In this document: positions 44,850-57,500 of the stretch, in pieces
Numbering within the stretch: position 1 is the stretch's first letter
How the letters are laid out: each line of letters begins with the position of its first letter
Assembly: GCF_000208745.1 (NCBI RefSeq)
Contig: NC_030851.1
Coordinates: forward strand, 13,854,860-13,918,859
Length of the DNA stretch: 64,000 bases
Direction of reading: 5' to 3'
Source of the DNA: Theobroma cacao
Lineage: Eukaryota; Streptophyta; Magnoliopsida; Malvales; Malvaceae
Notes under the pieces: model-generated
The model's input: only the letters and a program-made list of their open reading frames with translations
Database searches by the model: none
Told to the model about the DNA's origin: nothing
Translations under genes and position numbers: made by a program

Positions 44850-47605
44850 ACGTGTTAAACGGGGGCTCTGCCAAGGAGAAAGAATCTTCACGGTTCTAAC
44901 CTCTTTTGTCTAAGTTCATTCTTCCAATCAGCGTTTTAGAAGAATATAGCAATAACACCTTCAACTTTCATTTTCGGGGTTACATCAATGGCAAATTCAG
45001 TGTTTTATGATTTTGTTTTACCCTTTTTGCTCTAAGAACAGTAGAAGCATTGATTTTTGGTAAAACCTTTTCATATCTTGCCAAAATTTGTGGCGGCTCA
45101 TAAGAAAAAGAAAGCCATATACGGTAGACGCCACTTACATTCCAAAATTATTTATAGATTAAAAGGCTAAAAGTTAGAATGTTAAAATTCACGAGAGGCT
45201 TCATCCAATTAGAGCTAGCCCAGTGTTGTCAAACACCATTTCCCAGTTACAAGGTTAAACATGTATTCGTCTTCGCTATGGATATCATATCATCTTAGCA
45301 ATTCCTTATAGTTTCTGAGTGAAGTCTGAAGTGGATATGGAATATAGAATATATGGGAAACCATTCGTCAAGCCTACGCAAATGGCAAAAGAACGAAACA
45401 AAGTGACAACTGAAAGTACAGCTTGTGATCAACAGCACAGGTCACGACCCAAAATGAAGCAACCTCATTTGATATTGCTTTCCACTTCCGGTGCAAAAGA
45501 GAAATATTGTACTGTAAGCCAGCTATGTGTTGCAACTTCCCGCAAAGTTTAATTTGCCAACCCATTGACATCGTGTCTCATGTTTTTATTTATCTAGCAA
45601 GAGCGAAAGAACACTCTCCTTAATAGCTTCCTGGTTTAAAAAGGAAATAGCTTATAGACCAAATAAAAGTAGAACATTATTGAAATTGCAATTGACTCGA
45701 GAGCCACTAGCGCTAACTGACTCTTGCTTAATTTGGTTGTGATGAAGACATGGATTTGGTAGTTTTTGTTTTAATTTAACGTCACCTCTGAGTTCCAGAA
45801 TTGATTGAAGACGCGTCCTTGAGTTTCTGTAGTGGAAATTAAGTCAATCGGCACCTTGTAATTTTGTTGATTCATAGTTTTGGATCTTCACGTACGCCAA
45901 AAATTGAGATATCCGCTGACAGGCATCTTAACCAGGACGAGCAGAAACTAGAACTCTCTTTCAGCACCCAATAATTACAAGATTTTCTCCGGGTAAATAT
46001 CCTCTGACCTCCACGATGAATGACCACGTCAATGTTGGATTAATGATAAACAGGGAAATAATGGACATGTTTTAGATACCGAAGTGATTTAAGATGAAGG
46101 TTCTTGAATTAACAATTTTAAGTCAAGCTTAGAGATTTTTGGTTTAACATATTTCAAAGATGATATCTATCAGAAATATGAGTCTTGGATCATGCAATTT
46201 CGAAAATACTTTTAAAATTCTTACATGAAGAAGGTTGTTAGGATCCAAAATGGTGATAGGCTCAACAAAGCAAAAGATCCGAATTCTTCAATCAAAACTC
46301 CAAGAATTACAACCTTGGGCCACCTCGTTGCTTGCCCAAATTCTGACGGTAACTCATCAAGTTCAAACCGTTAACGATTTAACCCCCAGAGATCACATCA
46401 TCTCTAACAAGTCCATTTCCAAAATTCACACAGCTCACAACAGAGCTTGAAGTCTTAATACTCACCGTGATTCAATTTTTACCTATAAAAACTCTTATTC
46501 ATGGCTCTCCTCTCTTAACAGCACTCTACTACATTGAGCAACCATCTCACTACTTTGCGACCATGATGTGATGGTCCCACGCATTGACGTTCTTCCCATG
46601 GGCCTCTTTCATAACAATCGGTTGTCTCCCAGGCAATTCGCACGATTGGTTGTCCTGCCCAGAGTCGTCGTTGTACCCCAAAACTTGGATTGGTAACCCA
46701 TGGCTTTCCCAACGACACTTAACGCCACGACGCTACTGACAGAAGGGCTCTCCTAGCCCATTAACGATTACAAAATGTTTGTGATTTAATTTCATCCTAC
46801 ATCTGTCAAAAAAATATTTGCTATGAGATCATCTAGACCAATCTGAATAGCATTGAAAGCATTACAATCATCATGTTACGTATTTGTAGATATTTCAAGA
46901 TATCACTAGTATTTTCAACTTTTGTTACTTCCATCCTATTGGAATGCAAATAATTATTGTAATTCTTATATATAAAATCAAGATTTTTAAATCTATCAAC
47001 ATTTTTTGCCTAAAACCCAATACTCTCTTTTGATGCTATTCCGAATCAATTAATTATTTCAAGTTTAACTGCTTAAAGGGAAATTAATTATCTTTTGAAA
47101 TCTTAAAAACATAAGTTTACAACAAAAAACTAACGTATGTATATGCTTTACAATAAAATTCATTACACATAATTTACCATTATATTGTAAAACTTTTAAT
47201 ATAGTAAAGCATCCAAATCTTATTTCTCAACAGTGACTTTCAACATCATTATCTCTTTTATCCTTTCTTTCTAATTCCTTGACAAGAAAAAAAAAACTAT
47301 CTACTTAGTTACAATATTTATCCTTATGACTTATTATATGTTGATAATAGAAGAAAATGACAATTTCATTTCATACCAAGCATATTATAGGTGGATGATA
47401 GAATTATTTGAAGAAAATGGGGATGATACAGATATTATCTTGGTTGATTTTTGCTGGAATGTGGAATATTTTAATTAGGTGGTTAGGGTTTTGGGTTGAT
47501 AAATGACTCACCAGCTTACGATTAACTTGTGATCAGTTGAGTCACGGTTTAAAGGCGGGTGAAATTCTTATCATTATTTTTTACATTAATAAATATAAAT
47601 AAATA

Positions 47606-47606
<1 letters not shown>
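44850..47606. other. Largest stretch without recognised repeats or genes
   Basis: Short frames (for example 45319-45552 plus, 46235-46450 plus, 46515-46718 minus) have no family I recognise, no start context and no supporting splice pattern. A relatively GC-rich patch (46520-46740) has a TATAAAAAC box upstream (~46483), so an unrecognised gene or gene fragment cannot be excluded. Confidence 0.35.
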
Positions 47607-47643
<37 letters not shown>

Positions 47644-47674
47644 AGAGAGCGAGAGAGAGAGAGAGAGAGAGAGG
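47607..47674. repeat. Compound (AT)n(AG)n microsatellite
   Basis: An AT run passes into an AG run, with a short AAGAGAGCG interruption. Confidence 0.95.
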
Positions 47675-48060
47675 AATTGGCTGAGACCTTTAGAAATTTT
47701 CTTAGATATTTCGCTGGCAAGACCCATAAATAGTTAAGCTTGTCTGAATCAAGATTATGGTCGTAATTTATACATCGTTAGCGGCCTAATTTAAGCTAGG
47801 GCCAGCTTATAACTTACTATTTGTGGCCTAATGGGAGCATTATCTGCAGAAGGGCTTCAAGAGTCCCCTAGTAACTGAGAAAGTGAACAATGCCACCTAC
47901 TCCCTGCAATCCACGCAGCTCAAATATATACGCAATTTATTAATTATTTGACTTTACTATCATTAAATTAGGAAGAAAGGCGTTGTGATTGTTTAAAGTA
48001 CATGTGAAAGATATTGCGTATAAGCTGACTGATTTTATTTACTTTATTTATATTCCTTGT

Positions 48061-49366
48061 CAGAGGCAGAAGGTAATACAATTTTGAAATTTTTTATATA
48101 TTAATATATATTTTTTAATGATTTTTAAAATTTTTTGTATAGTATATGTTTTTTTCTCTTAATGACCCTTCAAAATTATTTTTTATTTAATAATTAGTTT
48201 AAATAAAAAATAATAAAATAATCTCATAAATTTTACTCAATTTTTTCTTAATTTAAGTTTCTCTATGCCTCTTTCTCTTTTTTTCATTTTTTACTTTTTT
48301 GTTTTTATTTTTAATTTACTCTTTTCTCTATAACCCACTACCGAAACACACCTCATTATTGGAGAGAAATTTATGAACTTGTCAACTTAGACAAAAAAGG
48401 ACAAGAACACTTACCACCATTGTATGACATTAAGAAAAAGTAAAGTTTTCTTTTATATTCTTCTTTCTATTATATTATTATTATTATTTGTTTATTTTTT
48501 TATGTCTATTCTATTTGCTCATATGTTATAAGTTTTTATAAAATTTCATCTTTAAATTTTTATGAATCATCAACCATGTTTTTTTTCTTTCTTTTTTGTT
48601 ATATGGGTTATATCTTTTACTCGTCATATTCTCCTTTTTTTTTTGTTATGTAGATTTTATTTTTTATGATTTTAGTCTTTAAAAATTAAAAACTTATTAT
48701 GTAATTCTCAAATATAAGTTATAGCGTTGCACTGTTAATTGTTGTTTAAATTTTCATATTATATTTTTATTAATCTTGATTATATAAGAAAAAATTATTT
48801 TGAGTATATCTTTTTTATGAGCTTTACATTTTATATTTAATTGAAAGAAAATTAGCTTGAGTATATAAGAGGAAATTATCTTGACTATTTAGTCTTTAAA
48901 CAATCCTATTTATATAAGAAAAAAATATTAATCATATATATCATATTTAACTATTTATATTTTTTGCATTATAGTTTTATCTTTAATATTTTAAGTTTAA
49001 ATAGAAATAAAATAAGAACTTTTTTTTATTGAAGAAATAAAATAAGAATACTGGATATTGATTGCATTAATTTTTTAGGTTTAATTAAATTATGAGTTAG
49101 TTGAAAGCAATTGACAAATTCTTTAAAAGAAAATATGCAAATTGTCCAATTGAATCTCCTACACTTGAGCTAGTAAGCCTCAATGCTTTAACTTATGAAC
49201 AAAAGGAAACATCGTCAAGTATAACTTTGCCAAAGGACTATTGTAAGTCTTTCTTTTATTATTCATTTGATTTACATGTTATATAAATTTATTATGGATT
49301 ATGAATCTTTTCATTGTTAGTTAAATTCAACATATTAGTTTTAAAAATTGACTAACTCCGCTCCTA
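48061..49366 (+). mobile_element. Non-autonomous hAT-like transposon (1306 bp)
   Basis: It starts CAGAGGCAGAAGG and ends ACTCCGCTCCTA, degenerate inverted termini of the hAT CAGGGGCGG type. Flanks are TTCCTTGT (48053-48060) and TTCATTGT (49367-49374), 7/8 of an 8-bp target duplication, the hAT size. The interior begins with the AT-rich leader common to these elements and includes only a transposase N-terminus. The rest of the transposase is deleted. Confidence 0.7.
49101..49243 (+). pseudogene. N-terminal scrap of hAT-type transposase
   Basis: The frame reads KAIDKFFKRK, then acidic/Ser-rich residues and SSSITLPKDY, followed by TT|GTAAGTC, a good splice donor. An N-terminal (M)..ID.FFKRK is common in plant hAT/TTF-type zinc-finger proteins. 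The initiator codon is TTG rather than ATG, so it is dead or truncated. About 45 residues versus 600-800 for the family. Confidence 0.55.
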
Positions 49367-49374
49367 TTCATTGT

Positions 49375-49653
49375 GACCAATATATATCTCTCTCTTATGC
49401 CACAATCATTATGCAACTATATACAAATCCTTTTTGTTATACTACTTATTTCTTGAGATATAATAGTTGTAATCTATATCATCTAACTAAAGAATGTTGA
49501 AAGAAGGTTAAATTTAAATTTAATCCTTATATCATACGAAAAATGTTAAATTTATTCTTTCCACTATTATTTGTATAAATTGAGTTCACATACATTTAAC
49601 AATTATTAATATTGATCCAATCTTTTAGCATCTTTGGAATTCTTCCATCAAAT
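49375..49653. other. AT-rich, nothing recognised
   Basis: No ORF or repeat family seen. It lies between the hAT target duplication and the 134-bp duplication. Confidence 0.3.
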
Positions 49654-49921
49654 ATACTTACCTAGTATTGACCATGTTGATTGATGTTGACGTCATGTTG
49701 ATTGTGTTGATTGATATTAGCACGGCATGGCATTGACTAAAAATATTTTTTATTTTAGAAATTAAAATAAACCAAAAATAAATTTTTATACTTACCTAGT
49801 ATTGACCATGTTGATTGATGTTGACGTCATGTTGATTGTGTTGATTGATATTAGCACGGCATGGCATTGACTAAAAATATTTTTTATTTTAGAAATTAAA
49901 ATAAACCAAAAATAAATTTTT
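49654..49921. repeat. Perfect 134-bp tandem duplication
   Basis: Unit 49654-49787 is followed directly by 49788-49921. I found no difference between them by eye. Each contains ACCATGTTGATTGATGTTGACG and GCACGGCATGGCATTG. Such identity implies a very recent event, or an assembly artefact. Confidence 0.9.
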
Positions 49922-50144
49922 AAAAAAATTCCATAACAATTAGAAAAATTGTACAAAATTTTATTTCTTTAACTTCGAGAAAGTGAGATTATTATGCAAC
50001 CATTGAAAATAGATGCACCTACTAATATATATATATATATATATTCAATGTTTGAGAAATCAAGATTGATTTTTCTCTTCTTGTTTTTTTTTTTTTTTTA
50101 AAAAGAAGAAGAGAGAGATTAGAGAGAAATGAAATAGACTATAA
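49922..50144. other. AT-rich flank left of the second Copia element
   Basis: Contains a short (AT)n run (~50025-50045), a T-run and a purine-rich tract. TATAA (50140-50144) is the likely target sequence of the Copia element. Confidence 0.4.
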
Positions 50145-51557
50145 TTTTAGATTTTCTCAAATAATAAAGTGTGAATTTATATTATGTAATTTATTTTACC
50201 TTTTTTTTTATAAAAGACAATTTATGTTTATTTGGTCTTAATAAAATCATTTTAATATAGTCCATTATATGATCTAATAAAGTGAGCTAAACTCTAACAT
50301 TAAATGTGGGTTTAAGAGTGTAAGCCTATGTAATAAATTCTAAATCTTATAATAGGTGGGACTAGAGATTCACTATATAAAGGAATGGCAAGTAAAATCC
50401 AAAAGCCCGCTCAAAAAACATCAAAAAAACATTTTGGTCCCTTTTGTTTTAAAATGATACTTTTTGTCCCTTAATTGTTAACACCGATAACCAACAGTTA
50501 AAAAAAATATACTTAATATTACATAAATATTTTAAGACACAAATGCTCTCTCAAGAAAAATCTGCTCATGTTCCTTTCAAAAACTTAATAAAATTCACTT
50601 TAATATTTAATGAAATTCAATATTTGACAAAGGAGAAAAAACCTTAAAATTTAATAAAATTCTAGAATGAGATTTGTGAGTGCAGTAGTTTGTCTCATTT
50701 TGATAATCAATAAAATTCAATATTTGACAAAGAAGGAAAAAACTTAAAAATTTTGATCTATAGAAGTTAAAATCTTTTTATGTCATCCTAAACTCTAGTC
50801 TCAAAGAACAAGTTTTGAGTAAAACTTTTTCAACAAAATTAATAATCATGAGTAAGAAATTAATCTCTTGACCCAACACAATCAAATTTGAAATATCCAT
50901 TACTGAACAAAAGATTTACTTTTTAGTACATTCTTTTCAAATTCTCAAACTGTTAGAGAAATAAAGAGTTCGATGAAAATAAACTTTACCTTAAGAAAGA
51001 AGTTTATGGTTTTCAAGGCAGATACAGCTTCAAATTTTCAAGCCTCCAAATCAAAATTTTTTAAGTTTTTTTTTCTGATTAAGGTTTTGGAAAGAACGAT
51101 GAGCAGATTTTTTTTAAAAGAGAATATGTTTAAATTTAAAAAATAATATAAAAGGTATTTATATCTTAAAATATTTATGTAGTATTAGGTCTAATTTTTT
51201 TTAACTATTGACCAACGGTGTTAATAATCAAGGGACCAAAAACATTATTTTGAAACAAGAGGGACCAAAGTGTCCTTTTAAAGTATTTTGAAAGGGCTTT
51301 TTGCATTTTACTTAAGGTATGGCTTGGTCCTATCTCTCATCTACACAAAACATTAAGTATCTCACCCATTAGAGAGTTATTAGAAAAAAAGAGGAAGTTC
51401 CTCGTGTACTGAGTTAATTTGGTCAATATTACTTTCACTTTTTCTTTCAATATTGTTTCACTATCGATCATGAATCAAATATTGGGTACATTTTTCTTAA
51501 ATTCAACTATGGAGAATTTTGGATTAATATAAATTAATTATATATAAATGTTATCCA
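50145..51557 (+). mobile_element. 5' LTR of the second Copia element (with insert)
   Basis: Without the 924-bp insert and its 10-bp duplication it is about 479 bp, close to the 466-bp 3' LTR. CACTATATAAAGG (TATA-like, ~50371) lies directly at the insertion point. Confidence 0.8.
50390..51313. mobile_element. MULE-like TIR element (924 bp) in the Copia LTR
   Basis: Inverted arms of ~150 bp: the left begins AAGTAAAATCCAAAAGCCC and the right ends GGGCTTTTTGCATTTTACTT. Both carry GGTCCCT...GTTT.AAAAT, a second GTCCCTT, TTAACACCG, AGTTAAAAAAAAT and TACATAAATATTTTAAGA. Flanks AAGGAATGGC (50380-50389) and AAGGTATGGC (51314-51323) form a 10-bp duplication with one mismatch. Long TIRs with a 9-10 bp duplication suggest a non-autonomous Mutator-like element. 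The centre is AT-rich with no ORF. Confidence 0.85.
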
Positions 51558-51558
51558 T

Positions 51559-51570
51559 TGGTATCAAAGC
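51559..51570 (+). promoter_or_regulatory. Primer binding site of the second Copia element
   Basis: TGGTATCAAAGC, one base after the LTR end. Initiator-Met type, as in the first Copia element. Confidence 0.85.
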
Positions 51571-52680
51571 CTGCTCTAGTTTGAATAAAGGATCCAATTA
51601 AACATTATTTTATGTAATTTGTCATTAATTTACCATGTTTAAATCGAGATCTTTAGGCAAACGAAAAAATTATTTTTTGGTTACTCAACAACCTTTTTAA
51701 GGACAAAGTTTAACCCATCTACATTTTCTATGGTTAAGGTATAATCAACCAATCTACCTTTTAAATGGCTAAGGTATAACTAATATCAATTACAATAATG
51801 AGAGGAATAGAAGAGCTAGATGTCTGTTGGTAAGCAAGGTCAATAAATGATACACTTAAAGACTTTAATGACTAGAGAAGAAATGAATGAAAAATAAATG
51901 CTTGAAACTTTTCTCTTTTTCTTCTGTTTCAAAGTCTTCTCATCCTTATAAATGCGGTGAGAGCTTGTATTTATAATGTTAAAGTCTTTTGAAGTGGTAG
52001 GAGTAGCATTAAATGCAAAAATAGCCTTGTTAGTAGAATGCTCTAACGATCACAAGGTATCAATACATTTGCAAATGTATCAATACTTTTTCTGGATCAT
52101 TTTTGAAAACCCATGAAAATATATCGATACAGTTTGAAATTTATCTATACATTTTTTATCAAAACCATACTGCTTAAAATTTATCGATACATTTTGGAAT
52201 GTATCAATATATTTTCGGTCAAAAACATTCACTTTAAAATTTATCGATACTTTTCATAATGTATGGATATATTTTCGGTCAGAACTATTCTACTTAAAAT
52301 CTATCAATACTTTTGGGCCAAATATCGATACATGAAGTTTAACTTTTGAAATTTTGACTTTTCGAAGAACAAGCATCGAGATATGACCAAATATATCGAT
52401 ACTTATATGAATATATATATACACATTGACTACGTATCGATACATTTCACGTTGAATCCAATATTGAAAGTCTTTTGAGTTGGTTTTCTTTTCCAAACAC
52501 TTAGTCATTTCATTTAAAAGTATCAAGGGACTTTTTGAGTTGTTTAAAATGTATTAAAGTAATTTTAATCATTTGTCTTTGTTATTTCAAATTATAAGAT
52601 CAATTGTACAGCCATAAAGCTAACAAACACTATTGGTTATGCTTTTGAAATTAAGGATTCAATTTATGATAATTAATGAT
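51571..52680 (+). other. Degraded gag region with probable inserted LTR fragment
   Basis: After the PBS a short gag-like start is seen, but from ~51690 to ~52610 the sequence no longer resembles Copia. It is rich in ATCGATAC motifs and has the look of a Gypsy LTR fragment, such as that in LTR-E. Its borders and target duplication were not found. Confidence 0.4.
52054..52446. repeat. Interspersed TATCGATACATTT repeats
   Basis: About a dozen copies of (T)ATC(G/A)ATAC(A/T)TTT spaced 25-60 bp, several inside ~60-bp units with TTTTCGGTCA(A/G)AA. The same motif recurs at 1617-1660 and 59705-59835. Confidence 0.75.
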
Positions 52681-54154
52681 TCAAAAGATATTTACTTGTG
52701 TTCTTTGGCTCAAGGATTATATAAATTGTGTTTAGTTCCTACTAATACGTATGCTAGCTAATAGAATGTTGAAAGAGTCGCTAAAAGGGTCCATGTAAAG
52801 GAGACATCTTTCACGTTGTGGCATAAAAGGCTTGGCCAAATCTCCAAGAAAATGGTAGAAAAAAGATTAATAAAGGATAACTTCTTATCTACTTTTATTA
52901 TTGATAACTTGGAGACATGTGTTGATTATTGTAGAAGTAAGATGACGAAAATAAAGAGAAAATTATCAAATGAAAGTTCCAATTTACTAGAACTTATTCA
53001 AATTGACATAAGTGGATCATATATCTCTACTATATGCAATCGTAGATACTTTATGGCATTTATAGATGATTTTTCTTATTATGGTTATATATTCTTAATT
53101 AAAAATAAGTTTGAAAGTCTTGATAAATTTAATATCTGTAAGACTGAAGTTGAGAAACAATTGGGAAAAACCATTAAAACTTTCCAAGTTTGATACTGGT
53201 GGTGAATATTGTTATAGATATGACACAACATGACCACAAAAAGATTTATTTGCCAAATGTTTAGATAGTTGTGGAATAGTACCTCAATACACTATACCTA
53301 GTAATCTTGAACAAAACGGTTTGGTTGAAAGGCTGAATTGCACCCTAAAATGATATGATAAAAAGTATGATTAGTGGGGCTAATTTACTAGAATTTTTAT
53401 GAGTAAGAAACAATCAAAAAAACCTTATACATCTAAAATAGAATTCCTAGCAAATTTGTTCCTAAAACCCCTTATGAGTTATGGACCAAACAAAACCTAG
53501 TTTTAATTACTTACGTGTTTAAGGATGTCCTTCAAAAATTCATCTTTATGATCCAATTGAGACTAAAATATAGTATCGTTCCACTGGTTTCTATTTTATT
53601 GGGTGCTTAGATCGTTCAATGGGCTATATTTTTTATTGTTCAAGTGGAGGTTGTAAAATGGTAAGGCAAAAATAGTCATGTTTCTAGGGTTGCATGTGGC
53701 TGATGCTAATTGCCTTAAAGTTAGAGATAGAGGTGAACATATTAAGCCAATAAGAATTTCTATAACCATACAGAAGGATATTGTTGTGGATACACCAGGG
53801 AAAATGAACAAGTACAGCCAATTCTTAGTGAGGTCGTCAACATGAGAATATTGTAGATGAACCACAAAGAAGATCTACAAGGATAAAGAGGCATGCTCTT
53901 TCCTCAAACATCTATATATTCTATCTTGGAGAGGATGATTATGGTAGTGGCTATATAGTTAATCTAATAACTTTTTTAAAAGCTATTTTTATTCCTCAAT
54001 CAAATCTATGGTGGGATGCAATAAAAGATGAGATACATCTATATCACACAATAAGGTATGGGAACTTGCTGAGTTACTATAGGTTTGTAAATCCATAAGT
54101 TGTAAATGGCTGGACAAGACCAAAAAACATTCTAAAGGAAGGATTGAGAGGTTT
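52681..54154 (+). pseudogene. Copia integrase and start of RT (second element), broken
   Basis: From ~52816: WHKRLGQISKKMVEKRLIKD, ETCVDYCRSKMTK, SSNLLELIQIDISGSY, FMAFIDDFSYYGYIFLI and TEVEKQLGKTIK. The zinc motif is damaged: the second His is Gln (LGQ), and the expected C-x2-C reads CVDYC. The DDE-like GGEY block and the NGLVER-type segment follow with stops. Linker blocks with PYELW and GCPSKIHLYDP-type sequence follow, then LWWDAIKDE and KWLDKTKKHSKGRIER up to 54154, where solo LTR-E interrupts. Resumes at 60394. Confidence 0.85.
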
Positions 54155-54568
54155 TGTCACATCTCGTTTTCTTAAGGATCGTGACTGACGCATGAACCTA
54201 TGTGGATATGGCCCATTAGGACCAAGCAAGCCATAAACGGCATGTGTGGTTTTGACATCCACCTCACTCATATAATATCCATACAATATAATAACATTCA
54301 TAAGTATATAAACATCATCACATCATTATGGAACTTCTCAACCTAATGTGTGGAACATTATGTACTCATTCATCACACAAATATATAAAAAAAAAATCAT
54401 CATAGTTATGGAACTTCTTAACATAGTGTGTGATTTCTATTTCATTTCATATCAATATTCACATCATACATATCATCTAATGATCGGCACACATTCTGTG
54501 CCTTTATCACCTATAGTCCTTTTACCATAGTAACAATATTTATCTACACCCATTTTTCGGGGCTCAAC

Positions 54569-57500
54569 TGTAACACCTCATACTTTGCTATGTTGACTAA
54601 TAGAACTTATCAAATACCAATTGAGGTTAATTATAGTGTTTAAGAGTGATGAAGGGTGGAGGGAATATTCTAAAGTAAAATATTTCGCACGCGAAGCAAT
54701 AGCAATTAAATAATAATTTTTTTATTGAGAATGAATTAACGATATAAAAAGTTATTCGGATGTGAATCGGGGCATAATAAGACATTTTGGGTGCCAAAGA
54801 GAGACAAGTGAAAAATTTTGGAATAAAATAATATTAAAATATTAATATTTTATTCAATGTCATAATTTTTCATGAAAAATTAGTATATGGTCAATCTAAA
54901 TGGGGGAGAAGAAGAATGAGGAAATTTTGGAGAAAAATGACGTTAATGGGGCCCTCGTGTCTTTATTAAATAAAGCTAACGAGGGTAAGTCAATATTTAA
55001 ATATTGCGATGATACCGCGTTGAAGTATAAACTTGATATTTTATTGATACAAGTGTTAAGAAAGAAAAATGAAAATAAATTGGACTTAAAAGATTGTGGG
55101 AAGATACAATTAAAAAGGGTGAAATCTTTGGAGGGTAAAATGATAATTTTGCCATTAGTTTGGTCAAAGCTTTCAAAAGAAGCTTTAACTCTTCATCCTT
55201 ATCCCATGGCCGATCCTTATCTCCAACCAAGAGATATTTTCTTCTTCACCTTCATGCTCCCACGCCATTTTCATGCTTCCATGCCATTTTCACCTTGCCA
55301 CCATGCATTTGAAAAGAAAAATGGCTTTGTTTTGCAAAGAAAACCGTACTCTTGGAAAGAAAATAGATGAGATCAGTTGGAAAAAAGGAGAAAGGAAAGA
55401 AAGGAGAAAGAAAAAGAGAGAAAGGAAGAAAAAGCTTGGTTTTGGTGATTCAAGTAAGGAAAGGTAAGGATTCTTGTTTTTAGCTTGAGTAATCTTTGAA
55501 AATGAGTTAGTGACTAAGAGAAATGTCTTGTGGCAGCAAAGATTGGCTTGATTGGAGAAAAATTGGTGACATACAAGCCAATAAACCCATGGGTACATGA
55601 TGAACTCAAAGTGAAAAAGGAAAGCGATAAGCTTAACACTATGTTTTCAAGCCTACGGTTAGTTGAATATTGTGAAGAAATAATTGTGCAAGTGTGGGCA
55701 GCATATGAATGTAAATTATGGTGCATGTAAACTTATGAAATGCTTGATGAAATTAGATTTATAATTGCTGCCATATATGTGGTTTATGTTGAGAAAACAT
55801 ATGACAAATTTGAATAAAAATCGTTGGAAAGGTTGAAATGGGCACTTGATGTTATAAACAAGTTACTGATACTTATAATCTAAAGAATTATACAAGAAAT
55901 GGATATGAGGAACCTTAGCAAAAAACGTGTCAAAACGTGGTGGTGTACCAGGCGAGGTAACAAGTGACTGGCAAGTATAAATAGTGAGATACGCACTCGA
56001 ATCAATAGCAACGAAGCGTCCCGTTATTATAAGGTGAGTGGGGGGTGCCTATTTCAAAATTTTCATAGCTATATAATGTTATACGTTTTATAAACGTCGC
56101 CGGATTTCATTAAATGCAATTATGGAAAGCATGAGCTGTTAGCCTCGATAGGAGATTTTTAAATGAACTTACAATGATTTATACATTGTTATTGTGGAAA
56201 GCATGAGCTAGTAGAACTCGTAGAAAATTGTGGATGCAAGTTGTTTTGAAAATTGTTTTGGATATATCAATAAATGAGAAAGTGTTTTAAGAATCGGGAA
56301 ACAAGCCTTTTATGCTATTTTGCGTTCAAAATCTATGCCTTGTATCTTTTGTGTGATACGCATAGTTAAATGCAATTGTTGAATGATCTAAAATGCAAGC
56401 TTGAAGCACCGATTTTAGTCCGATCTTTGTATAAGAGAATACACCATGCCTTTTTAGGTGAAGAAATTTGAAAGGTTATTGAACCTTGTTTATAAAAGAT
56501 TTTAAGCAAAAGACTTGGAAAACCTCGATTTGATTTTTGAAAATGGTTTTGACAAACCAAGTTTGTTGAGTGTAGGCCGGCTGTCACTTCGGTTAATTGT
56601 GACCCTCGTGCATGAGTGAGCTCTATCTAGAGAACCTTTGGGTCGTCGACGGGCAGTTAAGCGTGGCAAGGGCCACGATTTGTGATATGTATACGTGGCT
56701 AGGCCATAAGTGATCTGGTAGAGTGAGACTCTCGGATGTGCGTGGTAGCGACAGCTTGATTTTCCGATATCGGCCAACATTGTGGAGGCTGCCATGGCTA
56801 TGAGAATCCGGTGGAGTAAGACTCCCGAATTGTTATTACGTGGAAGTAGGTCCACGTGTTGATATTATACTTTCCTACTCAAGAGCCTTGTGAGTTTTCA
56901 ACGCGTACTCTCTTGCATGGTGGAGAGTTAAGATTTTCTTTGCAACTCTCATTGTTTAAATAAAAGCTTTCAGTTCTTACTTGACAAACATGAGTTGATT
57001 TAGGTGGTTGTACACTTTGATTTCTTTACATGCCATGCTTACCTTTATACTATATTTCATATTTTGATGGCAATGATGTTTTCGGTGATTGAAACTCTTT
57101 TTGTTACACTTATTTTCAGCACTGTTTTGCCAAAGAAAACATTGTATTATGATTTTACGATATTATTTTTACAAGGCACAAATATCCTCCTTGTGGTTTG
57201 GTTTATAAGATTTGCATTTTATATTCTGGTTTTATCATTCAAATGATCTGCTTATTGCTTGTTTCCCATCTTCTCCTTGCTCACGGAGCTGATGATCACT
57301 GAGTTTGTGAGACTCATCCCTTTATTTCCCTTTTGCAAATAATGATCGGCCTGGCGTGCATTCATTGGCACTTATGGTGCATCGCAGATAGTTAAAGGCA
57401 TCTCATAGCATTTCATTCCAAGTCACTTCGCTGTTAAAGGTCGAATGTAGCACTTTGTTTATTTAATTGTAAATGGATAGTGGCCTTGGTATAAGTATTA

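Noticed and set aside
46235..46450. Possible small gene of 71 codons
   Set aside because: Starts with a non-ATG codon, no recognised family, no splice or promoter support beyond composition. Left as unassigned rather than called.
54900..55370. 156-codon open frame in LTR-F
   Set aside because: Longest plus frame in that area, but it lies wholly inside a solo LTR bounded by an exact TCAAC duplication, has no recognisable domain and shows a biased low-complexity end. Probably chance.
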